In this document: positions 7,267 through 16,195 of the stretch, piece by piece
How the letters are laid out: the number at the start of each line of letters is the position of its first letter
Numbering within the stretch: position 1 is the first letter of the stretch
Virus record (IMG/VR): IMGVR_UViG_3300037041_000399
Location: 1 to 64,000 of that record
Origin: a virus
Reading direction: 5' to 3' (one strand)
DNA length: 64,000 nt
Position numbers and translations under genes: made by a program
Notes under the pieces: model-generated
Database searches by the model: none
Told to the model about the DNA's origin: nothing
The model's input: the letters and a program-made list of their open reading frames with translations, nothing else

Positions 7267-10200
7267 GTATCCTAGCAATGTTTTTGGCTACACTAGGCGC
7301 TGCTAAGCGTTGGATCGTAATTAATTGCGGAGCTAGTAAAAAGGTTTGTGTTACAAATAAATCAGCAGCCGTTATAACTACTTCCGAGACATTGAGTACT
7401 TCCCTAGACATGGGAATAACTTGGGATTCTCCTATAAAAAGCAATATTAGAGGACTTGCAACAAATACTTCTAATATTATGATTGCACTTGATGCTTCAA
7501 AAACTGTTTATAAGTTCAGCGATAGTGCTGCAAGTTGGGATAGTGGTAAGGTTATTATAGGCGTTAATATCGGCTATGGTAAAGAAAATTTTATAATATT
7601 TGAGAGTGGTGGTATTAGCGCAGCTGCTATATCTACAGATGGCGTGCTTTGGGACCAACCTTATGCAAGCTATAATTATACCCCAAGCACTGTGTTTTAT
7701 GAGGCTAATGGAAATAAATGGCAATGGGTTAGTCAAGGTATCTGTCGTTGTGTTAATGGGGTTATGGTATCAAGGGCCATAACTCTTGGCACTAATGCAA
7801 AGGTTTTTGCTTATGGCGCAGGTAAATTAGTAGGTATTTATTACGCTCGATCTAGCTCACTAGGGCAGAAAGCGTATATTTATACGTCAACCGATATACT
7901 AACATGGGACGCGGGCGTAGATTTTGGAACAAACGATACTGACTTTATTTTGTATTACATTAATAACAAATTTATTGCATTAGGGACTTATACAGGTCTT
8001 GCTTCCTCTACAACAAAATCTACTGTTACGGCAGTTAGTACAGATGGAATAACTTGGGTTAAAAGTAATAGTAGAACGACGCTAGCCTCTGATTTATTAT
8101 GGGACGGGACGTATTATATCACAGGCAGTGATACCAGTAAATCTAGAAGTACTGATGGACTTGCATGGGTATCTTATGGATCTTTTACATTACCAAGCGC
8201 TTCTGCTAATTATCCTTATATAACATTTATTTTTACTGGGCATAATGGCTCCTATTTAGTTGGAACAGGTAATAACAATGCATCTGTTACAACAGATTTT
8301 AATACCTTCACGGCTTGCGTAGGCCTTTCAGGTTTTACAATTACTGGTAGTAACCTCGCGAATGTCATTTTAGGCCCTGATAAGACTTTACTCTTAAATG
8401 GTTCTGCAGGTGTTATTCCTTACGTTAGTACTGATCTTTTAACTTGGAGTCAAGTAAACATATCAAACCCAACAGGTGCAGTAGTCGGTTATACAACCGG
8501 TTCTTATGGCAATGGGCGGTATATGCTAGCAGGCGCTACGACAGCTTCAAATGCATACTTAAGTTCAACTGATGGTATTAATTTTTATGGCCCAGCAGCA
8601 GGCGCAAGTATTTATTCTAAAGAAGGTTTCGCATATAATACGGCAGGCACTCTATATCTTACTGTTAATGGAAATTCTTTTAGTACATCTACTGATGGAT
8701 TAGCGTGGACGGCGTCTACATTCAAAACAGGCTTTGCTGTTTATTATGCTACATTTGGAAACGGTATATTCGTTGTTGGGTCTGGCACATCAAGTGTGGC
8801 AGCATCAACAGATTGTATTACATGGACATATTCTACTTCATTCACAGCTTCAACATTTGGTGGTAATCCTATTTATTACCTATTGTATGGTAATGGTCTT
8901 TTCGTAATAAGCTCATATTATGGCTATCCATACTATACTTCCACAGATGGTATAACATGGAGTGCTCGGGCAAGAAATCCGCCTACCTCTGTTGAGCACC
9001 AATTAATTTTCAGTGGAACAACCTGGAAAGAAGTATATTATTCTTCTGTAAATAGATCTACTGATTTCGTTACATGGACTACTCATACAGGTATTTCCAA
9101 TCGTGTTGCTTACGGAAAGACAGTTAGAAAAGTGGTAGCTATGACTGATAATACCCTTATTATGCACTATTTGTTCGGTAGCATGAATGGTACCGGTGTA
9201 AGCTATAGTAATGATGATGGCATTACATGGAGTGCAACGCCTCCCTCATTCAGTGCACCTTGGGGTAGTAGTGAAGATTGGGTGTTAGTGAGGGATCCTT
9301 TTTCCAATAATGTATTAATGTTTCAAAACAATCCAGCAGTACCTGGCACTAGGGGACAATGGAGTCCAAATGGCTATAGCTGGAACAACATTAGTGGTGG
9401 CAGTCCGACTTGGACGCCCAAAGTTGGTACTCCAACAGGGATTTTAATCTTATCTTCACCAACCCTGAAATTTCCTTATCCATACAATTCAACAGTAGGC
9501 GCAACCTTCCCTGCTTCCACTATTTGGAAAATGTTAGAGTACTTAGGTAATAGTTGGGTCTTACTAAACACTTTAGGAAATGTTTATAGAAGTCCTAACG
9601 GAATAGATTGGACTGCAGCAGGCTCTAGCGGCACATTAACATACGACTATAACTTCAAAGTAAACGGTAGAGTATATGTTAGCAATGGCCTTAAATATAC
9701 TGCTGATGGTTATAATTGGTATGCAGTTACGGGGGTCGGTTCTGCCCCATTCGCTGTTTCGTATGCTAATGGTATCTATCTAATGTCTTATTCTGCAGCT
9801 ACTGGCAAACGTTCCACAGATGGAGTAACATGGACATCCACTAATCTTACAACACAGTACTCTAATGCATATGCTATTGGTAATTTATTTTACAGAATTA
9901 GCCCTGTTTCTTATGGCAGTTCCGACTATTTAGAGAGGTATGTAACATCTACAGACGCCTTAACCTGGAAGACGGTGGATTATCTTTACCCCGTCTGTAA
10001 AAATACGAGCGGTGTTTACTTAGTAAATAGTCCAAGTTCAGTTAATTTTGCTTACAGGTCTACAGATGGGATTACATGGTCTTCTGTAACCTTGCCTGCT
10101 ACCGGTCAGTGGCAAGGGCCTGCTTATGGCAGGGGAAAATTTATTATGGTGCAATATGGCGGGACTAGTGTAATATCTTCAACAGATGGTATTACATGGG

Positions 10201-10832
10201 TTAGTGCAACTTTAAATGTTACGGCTAATTGGAATCTAGTAAATGCAGGTACGTTAGGCTTCACGGTACGTGCTGAAACTAGTGTTGCCGCATCAACATA
10301 CTATAGGTACTCGACAGATGCAATAACATGGGTTGACCCTACACCAACATGGGGCCTTGCAACAGCAGTAGCTGGTGGTCCAAATGAAATGCTAATAATA
10401 CACGGCGATACGACAACTGCAGGTAATGTTGTAAAGCGTACAACAGATTTTGTTACCTGGACAAACTATACGCTACCTGTTTCTGCATTTTGGGGCTGTT
10501 TAGTGTATGGAGCAGGTAAATATATAGCGATATCTAAAGGAACTAATACGCAAGTTTATGCATATTCTACTGATGGGATTACGTGGGTTACTGGTAATCT
10601 TCCAAACAGTCGTAATTGGTCAGATGCTACCTACATAGTCAATAGTGATGTAGGGTTTGTTCTTTGCGGATTTAATGGCAATTCCTCGGAGTCTTATAGC
10701 TCGACTGATGGTATTAATTGGACAACATATTCAGTGCCAAGTAGATCCTTTCCCCCTTATATTAGTGGTAATAAAGATTTTATAGTAGCAGTAAATGCTA
10801 ATAACACAACAGGAGATAGATACGGTGATTAA
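7263..10832 (+). CDS. Giant Asp-box (BNR) repeat adhesin or depolymerase
   Basis: This 1189-residue protein contains about 24 copies of the Asp-box signature S-T-D-G-I-T-W or close variants, spaced roughly every 40-55 residues from about residue 40 to the end. Asp-boxes mark the blades of beta-propellers in sialidases and other glycan-active proteins. The number implies several propellers in series. I see no sialidase arginine triad, so binding rather than hydrolysis may be its job. It lies directly after a fibre gene by stop/start overlap and before a glycosyltransferase, so it is probably the main surface-recognition protein. Confidence 0.8.
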   Translation: MSILAMFLATLGAAKRWIVINCGASKKVCVTNKSAAVITTSETLSTSLDMGITWDSPIKSNIRGLATNTSNIMIALDASKTVYKFSDSAASWDSGKVIIGVNIGYGKENFIIFESGGISAAAISTDGVLWDQPYASYNYTPSTVFYEANGNKWQWVSQGICRCVNGVMVSRAITLGTNAKVFAYGAGKLVGIYYARSSSLGQKAYIYTSTDILTWDAGVDFGTNDTDFILYYINNKFIALGTYTGLASSTTKSTVTAVSTDGITWVKSNSRTTLASDLLWDGTYYITGSDTSKSRSTDGLAWVSYGSFTLPSASANYPYITFIFTGHNGSYLVGTGNNNASVTTDFNTFTACVGLSGFTITGSNLANVILGPDKTLLLNGSAGVIPYVSTDLLTWSQVNISNPTGAVVGYTTGSYGNGRYMLAGATTASNAYLSSTDGINFYGPAAGASIYSKEGFAYNTAGTLYLTVNGNSFSTSTDGLAWTASTFKTGFAVYYATFGNGIFVVGSGTSSVAASTDCITWTYSTSFTASTFGGNPIYYLLYGNGLFVISSYYGYPYYTSTDGITWSARARNPPTSVEHQLIFSGTTWKEVYYSSVNRSTDFVTWTTHTGISNRVAYGKTVRKVVAMTDNTLIMHYLFGSMNGTGVSYSNDDGITWSATPPSFSAPWGSSEDWVLVRDPFSNNVLMFQNNPAVPGTRGQWSPNGYSWNNISGGSPTWTPKVGTPTGILILSSPTLKFPYPYNSTVGATFPASTIWKMLEYLGNSWVLLNTLGNVYRSPNGIDWTAAGSSGTLTYDYNFKVNGRVYVSNGLKYTADGYNWYAVTGVGSAPFAVSYANGIYLMSYSAATGKRSTDGVTWTSTNLTTQYSNAYAIGNLFYRISPVSYGSSDYLERYVTSTDALTWKTVDYLYPVCKNTSGVYLVNSPSSVNFAYRSTDGITWSSVTLPATGQWQGPAYGRGKFIMVQYGGTSVISSTDGITWVSATLNVTANWNLVNAGTLGFTVRAETSVAASTYYRYSTDAITWVDPTPTWGLATAVAGGPNEMLIIHGDTTTAGNVVKRTTDFVTWTNYTLPVSAFWGCLVYGAGKYIAISKGTNTQVYAYSTDGITWVTGNLPNSRNWSDATYIVNSDVGFVLCGFNGNSSESYSSTDGINWTTYSVPSRSFPPYISGNKDFIVAVNANNTTGDRYGD

Positions 10833-11445
10833 GTATAATATATTAATAGTTACGCCTGGTACGATGATGACGGCAGGTTACGTCGAATCTCTCGTTAGCA
10901 CAATAGAAGAGTGTAATAGACAAGGATTAACTTATAGATGGATGAATGGGCAAAGTCCACTAGTCCATAATGCGCGAGAGGCCGCTATAACAGGCGATAA
11001 GAATCTTAATTTAAACGATAAAGGGCCGTTACACGATCAGTATGCATATGATAAGTTATTTATGATAGATTCTGATATAAGTTGGACCGTAGAAGACTTC
11101 TTTAAATTATTCTATTCAGGCAAAGATGTCATATGTGGCACTTATATGCTTAGTGATGGTAATACTACTTCAAATTTCTTAGATAGAAATACTTTGAAAA
11201 AAGCTAGTGTAGATATTGAAGTAGAAGGCACAGGTTTAGGCTTTGTCTGCGTGAGACAGGGCGTGTTTGAAAATATTTCGAGACCTTGGTTTGCCTATTG
11301 TTATCAAAAACATCCCAATAACTGTGAGACACCTGCTGGAGAGGATATTTCTTGGTGCTTTCATGTAACCCAATCAGGCTACAGAATATTTGTAGACCCT
11401 TCTGTAAATGTAGGCCATACGAAGTCAATGCTATTGACAGTATAG
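10825..11445 (+). CDS. GT-A type glycosyltransferase-like protein
   Basis: The 206-residue protein starts at the GTG at 10825, with AGGAGA eight bases upstream, and overlaps the end of the Asp-box gene. It begins YNILIVTPG, a nucleotide-sugar binding strand, and carries FMIDSDISW with a DxD-type pair (D82, D84) typical of metal-binding GT-A enzymes. A later segment, GEDISWCFH, fits the catalytic acidic position. It would transfer a sugar from an activated donor. Placement suggests that the acceptor is a fibre protein, but modification of DNA or host surface glycans is possible. Confidence 0.72.
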   Translation: MIKYNILIVTPGTMMTAGYVESLVSTIEECNRQGLTYRWMNGQSPLVHNAREAAITGDKNLNLNDKGPLHDQYAYDKLFMIDSDISWTVEDFFKLFYSGKDVICGTYMLSDGNTTSNFLDRNTLKKASVDIEVEGTGLGFVCVRQGVFENISRPWFAYCYQKHPNNCETPAGEDISWCFHVTQSGYRIFVDPSVNVGHTKSMLLTV

Positions 11446-11446
11446 T

Positions 11447-11539
11447 GTGAATAAAGATACTCGGTCAGTATATAGACAAGCATTAACAACGCAAGAAGGT
11501 TTTCCATTTAATGTGGTTTGGCCTATTGCACCAAATTGA
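11447..11539 (+). pseudogene. Remnant or mini-gene like the end of a tail-fibre-assembly protein
   Basis: A GTG start at 11447 opens a 30-residue frame ending YRQALTTQEGFPFNVVWP plus a few residues. The same end, YRQALLDVPQQEGFPLTITW, closes the 150-residue protein at 51106-51558. This Arg-Gln-Ala-Leu...Gly-Phe-Pro...Trp-Pro pattern is a recognisable C-terminus of phage tail-fibre-assembly-type proteins. The frame is either a decayed second copy next to the first fibre cluster or a genuinely short protein. It touches the preceding stop codon. Confidence 0.55.
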
Positions 11540-11592
11540 GGGGACCCCCTCATGAACCGAGTTGGGCGGTTTCTACCTAACAAAACCCGGAG
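11538..11592 (+). promoter_or_regulatory. Structured leader before the 11599 gene, possible pseudoknot
   Basis: Two hairpins lie in a row: GAGGG 11538-11542 with CCCTC 11547-11551, and AACCG 11555-11559 with CGGTT 11567-11571. The loop of the second (UUGGG, 11562-11566) can pair with CCCGG 11586-11590, forming an H-type pseudoknot that runs into the ribosome-binding site (GGAG 11589-11592). No T-run follows, so translational control is more likely than termination. Confidence 0.4.
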
Positions 11593-11598
11593 TTACAA

Positions 11599-12501
11599 AT
11601 GGCTGACATGACAACACCAAACATCTTTACAATGCCACAAACAAATGGCAATGACATGGGAATGGGCGCGATTACACCTTTAATATTAGGTGCTGCTCTT
11701 TTCGGTGGAAGAGGTGGATTGTTCGGTAATAATAATGGTGAAGCAGCGGTTGCAGCGGCAGCTGTAGAACGTGGTGCTACTGTTAGTGAAGTACAAGGTA
11801 TCATTAATGGTACTAATACTAGCCAAGATCTTGGCTCAGTAAGACGTGAAATTGGTGAAGTTCAAAGAGAGATCTGGAAAGCTGAGGGCGATTTACAAAC
11901 TGCAATCACAGCAAGTAATGGCACTGTTACTAACCAAATCCTACAAGCTCAAATTGCTAGTATGCAAGGACAAGCAGCTATTATGGCTTCTGTCGATATG
12001 CATGCCGCTGATATTGAAGGTAGTATTGCAAATTCATTAGCAGCAACTAATGCAGCTTTTGCAGTAACTAATGCATCTATTGCAGCAGGAGCCGCAGCAA
12101 CAGCTTTAGCAGCTAAAGACGCAGAAATTTCTGGTTTACGTAATACACAACTTATTACAGCGAGTATTGCAGCTGATGGCAGCTTAACACGTGCGGCTAT
12201 TGCAGATCTTAAAGATTCATTACCAAACGCTCGCGAATTACAATTACAACGTGAAGTTGGTGTGTTAGAAGTTCAACTATCACGCCAGTTGGCATCTGAA
12301 GCTGTTCGTTCAGGCAATGTTGACGTTATTACTAACGTTAATCAAACAGCTGTTCAAACACAACAGCAACAACAAATCCAAGGTATTTTAAGTGCCGTTC
12401 AAGCATTAGGTCACAACCAAAGTGCTATGGCGACTAACTTAAATATTGGAGGTAGCCAACGTGGTGTTAATCAAACACCAACTAACGTTGCCGGGTTTTG
12501 A
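11599..12501 (+). CDS. Ala-rich putative virion protein
   Basis: The 300 residues are rich in Ala, Gln, Asn and Thr. An N-terminal Gly/Met-rich stretch (GAALFGGRGGLFGNNN, about 31-46) is followed by long Ala-rich helices and a Q-rich segment near residue 255. I recognise no family. CCCGGAG lies before the ATG, and a structured leader precedes it. Position between the fibre cluster and the lysis/portal genes suggests a virion or internal head protein. Confidence 0.6.
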   Translation: MADMTTPNIFTMPQTNGNDMGMGAITPLILGAALFGGRGGLFGNNNGEAAVAAAAVERGATVSEVQGIINGTNTSQDLGSVRREIGEVQREIWKAEGDLQTAITASNGTVTNQILQAQIASMQGQAAIMASVDMHAADIEGSIANSLAATNAAFAVTNASIAAGAAATALAAKDAEISGLRNTQLITASIAADGSLTRAAIADLKDSLPNARELQLQREVGVLEVQLSRQLASEAVRSGNVDVITNVNQTAVQTQQQQQIQGILSAVQALGHNQSAMATNLNIGGSQRGVNQTPTNVAGF

Positions 12502-12515
12502 TGAAAAGGTAAAAT

Positions 12516-12860
12516 ATGGACTCGTCCGCAATCCAGAGACAGATCGAACTGCTCCAAGCCCAGATGATACCAGTGAGAGCACAAGCACTAAAAAGGGTAG
12601 AGTCGGTAGAAGAGACAGTGAAACGAGTTCTTCAGGTGGAGATGGCGAAGTTACAACCTCCTAGCTCACAAGTAGAGTCTGTAGCTAATGAAGGCATTAA
12701 TATGCTTTCGGCTATAGGCTCTGCCTTGACTGAAGAGCAACAACAATGGTTATCAGTGCCAGAGAATCAAACATGTGTTCCTGAATTCTTCTCAACAACA
12801 GAAGGGCAAGCTATCACAAGACGATTCTTTACGGCGTATAAGGAATACAAATGCAAGTAG
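12516..12860 (+). CDS. Hypothetical helical protein
   Basis: The 114 residues are largely helical and Gln/Glu-rich, with a coiled-coil-like N-terminus (residues 1-50) and a compact C-terminus containing WLSVPENQTC. AAAAGG precedes the ATG at 12516. It overlaps the next gene by 10 bases. I do not recognise the family; neighbours suggest a virion or lysis-associated role. Confidence 0.55.
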   Translation: MDSSAIQRQIELLQAQMIPVRAQALKRVESVEETVKRVLQVEMAKLQPPSSQVESVANEGINMLSAIGSALTEEQQQWLSVPENQTCVPEFFSTTEGQAITRRFFTAYKEYKCK

Positions 12861-13102
12861 TACATACAGTAAAGCTGTCTGCTGAAGAAAAAGAAGACCT
12901 ACTTAAACTAGCGACTAAAGTCGGTACAGTTCAAGAAAGTGCAGCTTATACTCCAGAAGAAAAAGCTAAATTAGTTAAAGACAATACAGATTGGTTTCAT
13001 TCATTATTATGTGACTATATTCATGAAGCATTTAGTTATGGGTATAATGAAGGTAAGAATTTAGCCGATCTTAAAGATACAGAAATGTATAAACCAGACT
13101 AG
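12851..13102 (+). CDS. Hypothetical small acidic helical protein
   Basis: The 83-residue protein is helical and charged, with EEKEDLLKLATKVG near the start and a YIHEAFSYGYNEGKNL segment near the end. It is translated by overlap with the preceding gene. No recognised family and no membrane segment. Confidence 0.55.
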   Translation: MQVVHTVKLSAEEKEDLLKLATKVGTVQESAAYTPEEKAKLVKDNTDWFHSLLCDYIHEAFSYGYNEGKNLADLKDTEMYKPD

Positions 13103-13112
13103 GGGGTTAAAA

Positions 13113-13220
13113 ATGTACGCAAATATTATTGAAGATATTATCGAAGAAGTAGTTGAGCTTGTAGTGCCTGACGATGTAATTGAAGAAGTTATTGAAACAA
13201 TCGTAGAGGAGGTTTTGTGA
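13113..13220 (+). CDS. Very small acidic amphipathic peptide
   Basis: A 35-residue frame starting at ATG 13113, after a GGGGG-containing purine tract, is nearly all Ile, Val, Glu and Asp, in short IIEDIIEEVVE-like repeats. This predicts a single amphipathic helix. It overlaps the GTG start of the next gene, whose AGGAGG lies within it. A coupling peptide or lysis modulator are possibilities; function unknown. Confidence 0.5.
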   Translation: MYANIIEDIIEEVVELVVPDDVIEEVIETIVEEVL

Positions 13221-13384
13221 AAAACAGCCTAGATAAAGCATTTAAAGATGCAGGAAAAGCTATTAATCACACTGTTCATGAAGCCACAGATGTTGTAGAA
13301 AAGGTTGTAACTAACCCTGATGTACAAGACGTGGCAAAAGAAGTCGCTATTGGCGTTGCTGTTGCAGCGATTACAGCGGCTTAA
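13217..13384 (+). CDS. Small helical protein upstream of endolysin
   Basis: The 55-residue frame starts at GTG 13217 with AGGAGG just upstream. It has an amphipathic first half (KNSLDKAFKDAGKAIN) and an Ala/Val-rich end (VAIGVAVAAITAA) that could dip into a membrane. It ends three bases before the endolysin start. A holin or antiholin role is possible from context only. Confidence 0.5.
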   Translation: MKNSLDKAFKDAGKAINHTVHEATDVVEKVVTNPDVQDVAKEVAIGVAVAAITAA

Positions 13385-13386
13385 TT

Positions 13387-13842
13387 ATGGAACTAAGCGA
13401 TAAAGGCGCAGAAGACTTAAAAGGTTCTGAAGGGTTTAGATCGCAACCGTATCCAGATGGTGAGGGCGTCCCTACAATTGGCTTTGGTAGTACTGTTTAT
13501 GAGAACGGTAAAAAAGTCACATTAAAGGACGCTCCCATTACTAAGGAACGAGCGTTACAGCTTTTCAAAATTACCCTTAAGCAATATACAAGCGCAGTAG
13601 ATAAAAGTGTTACTGTACCCTTAACCCAAAACGAATTCGATGCTTTAGTCGAATTAACATATAATATTGGTGGCCCTGCTTTTCAAAAGTCTACCCTATT
13701 ACGTCTCTTAAATGCTGGTGCTCCTCGTGATCAAGTAGCAGCACAATTCCTCAGATGGAATAAAGATAACGGTAAGGTAGTTGAAGGCTTAACCAATAGA
13801 CGTAAACGTGAATCAAATAAATTTTTAGGACTTACAAAATGA
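13387..13842 (+). CDS. GH24 endolysin (T4-type lysozyme)
   Basis: This 151-residue muramidase cleaves the glycan strand of peptidoglycan at the end of infection. The catalytic triad is clear: E15 in SEGFR, D24 and T30, with the E-x8-D-x5-T spacing of T4 lysozyme. The GFG after T30 and the later RRKRE segment also fit the family. No signal peptide is seen, so release needs a holin; candidates are the small genes just upstream and the one at 51555. It overlaps the next start (ATGA). Confidence 0.93.
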   Translation: MELSDKGAEDLKGSEGFRSQPYPDGEGVPTIGFGSTVYENGKKVTLKDAPITKERALQLFKITLKQYTSAVDKSVTVPLTQNEFDALVELTYNIGGPAFQKSTLLRLLNAGAPRDQVAAQFLRWNKDNGKVVEGLTNRRKRESNKFLGLTK

Positions 13843-14027
13843 GCGAATTAATTGAACCAAAAGTAGTACCAGTTGCTAAAGTTGAATTTACACCATTCTT
13901 TAACCAAGTACCCTCTAATTGGGAATTAAGTGCTAAAGAAGACGGCGCTATTGTCGGCTACAACCCTGTATCTGGCGAAAGATTTGAAGGTACAATGGAA
14001 AACTTTAATAAAGCTCTAAGAGGCTAA
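13839..14027 (+). CDS. Hypothetical small protein before portal
   Basis: The 62 residues have a Pro/Val-rich start and a compact end (GYNPVSGERFEGTMENFNKAL). Its ATG overlaps the endolysin stop, and the portal starts one base after its own stop. No recognised family. Confidence 0.5.
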   Translation: MSELIEPKVVPVAKVEFTPFFNQVPSNWELSAKEDGAIVGYNPVSGERFEGTMENFNKALRG

Positions 14028-14028
14028 T

Positions 14029-15621
14029 ATGACAGGCGTCGTTAAAACAGTAGCAGATCCTTGCCAGACGTACCTTCATTTTATATCTTCTTGGGCCAAA
14101 AGTCGCGCTGTTTGTAACGGTGAACGTGCAGTTAAAGAGATTGATAGCTCTTTAGATTTAATCAGAATGACAAATCTATTGTTACCATTCTCTCCCTCCA
14201 TGAGCGTTAGACAGTACGAATTCTACAAAGCAGAAGCAGAATTGCCAGGCATTACAGCACAATTTGCTAAGATGCTAGTAGGTGGTATGTTGAGAAAACC
14301 CCCTATTATTGAATTACCTGAGAATGCGCCTGAAGAAGCATTAGACTGGCTTACTAATAACATTGGTAGAGATGATTGTACTCTTGTAGCTTTCTTAGAT
14401 GATATCTTATGGGAAGAAGTACAGACTTCTAGAGCATGGATATTTGTAGATTATCCTAATGTAGAAAATCCAGATGCACTAGATAAAGAAGTTAAAGATC
14501 AAATTAAACCATATCCTATCTTGCAAAAAGCTGAAACAATTATTAACTGGTCTACTACAACAAATATGTTTGGCAAGACAGTATTAAATCGTGTTATTGT
14601 AAAAGGATATATGGATGATTATTCTGTAAACGAATTTCATGCCACTCGTGTGCCTGCTGTTTGGGTACATGAATTAGATGAGAAAAATGAGTACAGAATT
14701 AGAATTTATGCTGGTACTGTTGCAGACAATGGTGACCAAACAATTAAGCCAGGGGATGCTGCTAGTAGAGGCGATCGTTTATTACCTTCAGGCGGCTTTG
14801 AGTTAGTAGCAGTTTTAGACAGCATTATGTCTAATGGTGAAAAATTAACTCACATCCCTGCATGGCCTTTGAACGGCAATATCACTCCTGTAACACCCTT
14901 GTTAGCACCTATTGTTGACAAAGAAATTAGCTTGTACAATAAGATTAGTAGACGTAATCATTTATTATATGGTGCTTCTACGTATACACCTGTTATTGCA
15001 TCTGATATGCCAGACGAAGAATTTGAGGATATTGTGAATTCTGGATTAGGTGCTTGGATACGACTAAGACAGGGCGATACAGCGACTGTACTAGAAACGC
15101 CTACAGCAGCTTTAGCAGATATGCAGGCGGCTATTGCAGCTACTATGGATGAGATGGCTAAGCTTGGTATTAGAATGCTAACAACAGAAAACGAACAATC
15201 TGGTGTTGCGTTAGAGATACGTAATGCCTCTCAGACCGCACAGTTAGCTGTTTTAAGTACTAAAATATCAAATACAATGAAGCAAGTTATTTGCCTAATG
15301 CTTAACTGGCGTTATAACTTAGATTGTGAAGCTTGTGATATTACATTTGAGCTGTCTGCAGATTTTGATCCAGTACCATTAGGCGCTGATTGGCTAAACT
15401 TAATTACACAATGGTATCAAGGCGGATTATTGCCAAGATCTGTTTGGTTACAAATGTTGAAAGCTAATGATATTCTAAATGCTGAATATGATGACGAAGA
15501 GGCATTAGCAGAAGTTAATAACGATCAGCAAATTATCCCTGCTGCAACTAAATACAATGATCAGTATGCCTTGCAAACTGAGGCAGCTGCAACTGGAAAG
15601 GCCTCTGCGCCTAAGGAGTAA
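14029..15621 (+). CDS. Portal protein, DUF4055-like
   Basis: This 530-residue protein should form the dodecameric portal ring through which DNA enters and leaves the head. The N-terminus (WAKSRAVCNGERAVK ... QYEFYKAEAELPGITAQFAK) and the phrase MLVGGMLRKPP are typical of the DUF4055 portal-like family. The C-terminus is helical and Ala/Gln-rich. Length is normal. It lies between the endolysin and the MuF-type protein, the usual portal-MuF order. Confidence 0.85.
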   Translation: MTGVVKTVADPCQTYLHFISSWAKSRAVCNGERAVKEIDSSLDLIRMTNLLLPFSPSMSVRQYEFYKAEAELPGITAQFAKMLVGGMLRKPPIIELPENAPEEALDWLTNNIGRDDCTLVAFLDDILWEEVQTSRAWIFVDYPNVENPDALDKEVKDQIKPYPILQKAETIINWSTTTNMFGKTVLNRVIVKGYMDDYSVNEFHATRVPAVWVHELDEKNEYRIRIYAGTVADNGDQTIKPGDAASRGDRLLPSGGFELVAVLDSIMSNGEKLTHIPAWPLNGNITPVTPLLAPIVDKEISLYNKISRRNHLLYGASTYTPVIASDMPDEEFEDIVNSGLGAWIRLRQGDTATVLETPTAALADMQAAIAATMDEMAKLGIRMLTTENEQSGVALEIRNASQTAQLAVLSTKISNTMKQVICLMLNWRYNLDCEACDITFELSADFDPVPLGADWLNLITQWYQGGLLPRSVWLQMLKANDILNAEYDDEEALAEVNNDQQIIPAATKYNDQYALQTEAAATGKASAPKE

Positions 15622-15623
15622 AA

Positions 15624-16187
15624 ATGAAAAGTGTAAGAAGAAGTATGGCTCTTAAGGGCAATACAAATGCTAAAGGAGCTAGAGGTGGCGCTACTGTTGG
15701 TGCTATTGGCGGTTTATTTGGTGTACCAGGCTCTTTAGTGGCTGGTATGGTTGCACAGAATCATGCCAACAAGTCATTAGGCACAGCTAATAAAGCACAA
15801 GGCGAACGTGTTCTTAGTAGACAACGTAAGGCGTCAACTGGAATCGGAGCAGCTTCTGTAGGCGCATCGATTGGTTATAAGTCGGCGATGATGGCTAGTC
15901 CTGCAACAATGCTAGCAGGTTTTAAAGGTGGCTCTATGATATCGAGTGCTGCGTTAGCTTCTGGCGTTGGTATGACAAAAGGAATGGTTGTTGCTGGAGT
16001 AGGCGGTGCTGTTGCAGGTGCTATTATTGGTGGCGGTATGAATTACTTAGCCTCTCGTGCTGGTTCTGCAATTATTGGAAGTCCTGAGAAAAAGAAAAAT
16101 GTAGCGCGTGATGTAAAAGCACTACAAGCACACATGAAGGCAGGTAAACCCTTATCTGCCACTAAGATGACTAAACTCGCTTATTAG
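15624..16187 (+). CDS. Gly/Ala-rich protein, possible internal or ejection protein
   Basis: The 187 residues include several Gly-zipper-like hydrophobic stretches (GATVGAIGGLFGVPGSLVAG at about 22-41, and VVAGVGGAVAGAIIGGG at about 126-142) separated by basic segments (KKKNVARDVK). Such Gly-rich hydrophobic segments are found in membrane-inserting proteins. It lies between the portal and the MuF-polymerase genes. I infer, without direct proof, a virion protein that could help DNA or polymerase cross the host membrane. Confidence 0.5.
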   Translation: MKSVRRSMALKGNTNAKGARGGATVGAIGGLFGVPGSLVAGMVAQNHANKSLGTANKAQGERVLSRQRKASTGIGAASVGASIGYKSAMMASPATMLAGFKGGSMISSAALASGVGMTKGMVVAGVGGAVAGAIIGGGMNYLASRAGSAIIGSPEKKKNVARDVKALQAHMKAGKPLSATKMTKLAY

Positions 16188-16195
16188 GTTTAAAA

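Noticed and set aside
7263-10832. Active sialidase
   Set aside because: Asp-boxes alone do not prove it; I find no clear arginine triad or catalytic Tyr/Glu, so only an Asp-box protein is claimed.
11555-11592. Purine riboswitch from GTTTCTACC
   Set aside because: The L2 and L3 loop sequences and the three-way junction are absent.
12446-12664. 72-codon frame across the 11599 and 12516 genes
   Set aside because: A shifted frame without ribosome-binding site; Ser/Thr/Asp-rich shadow of the 12516 gene.
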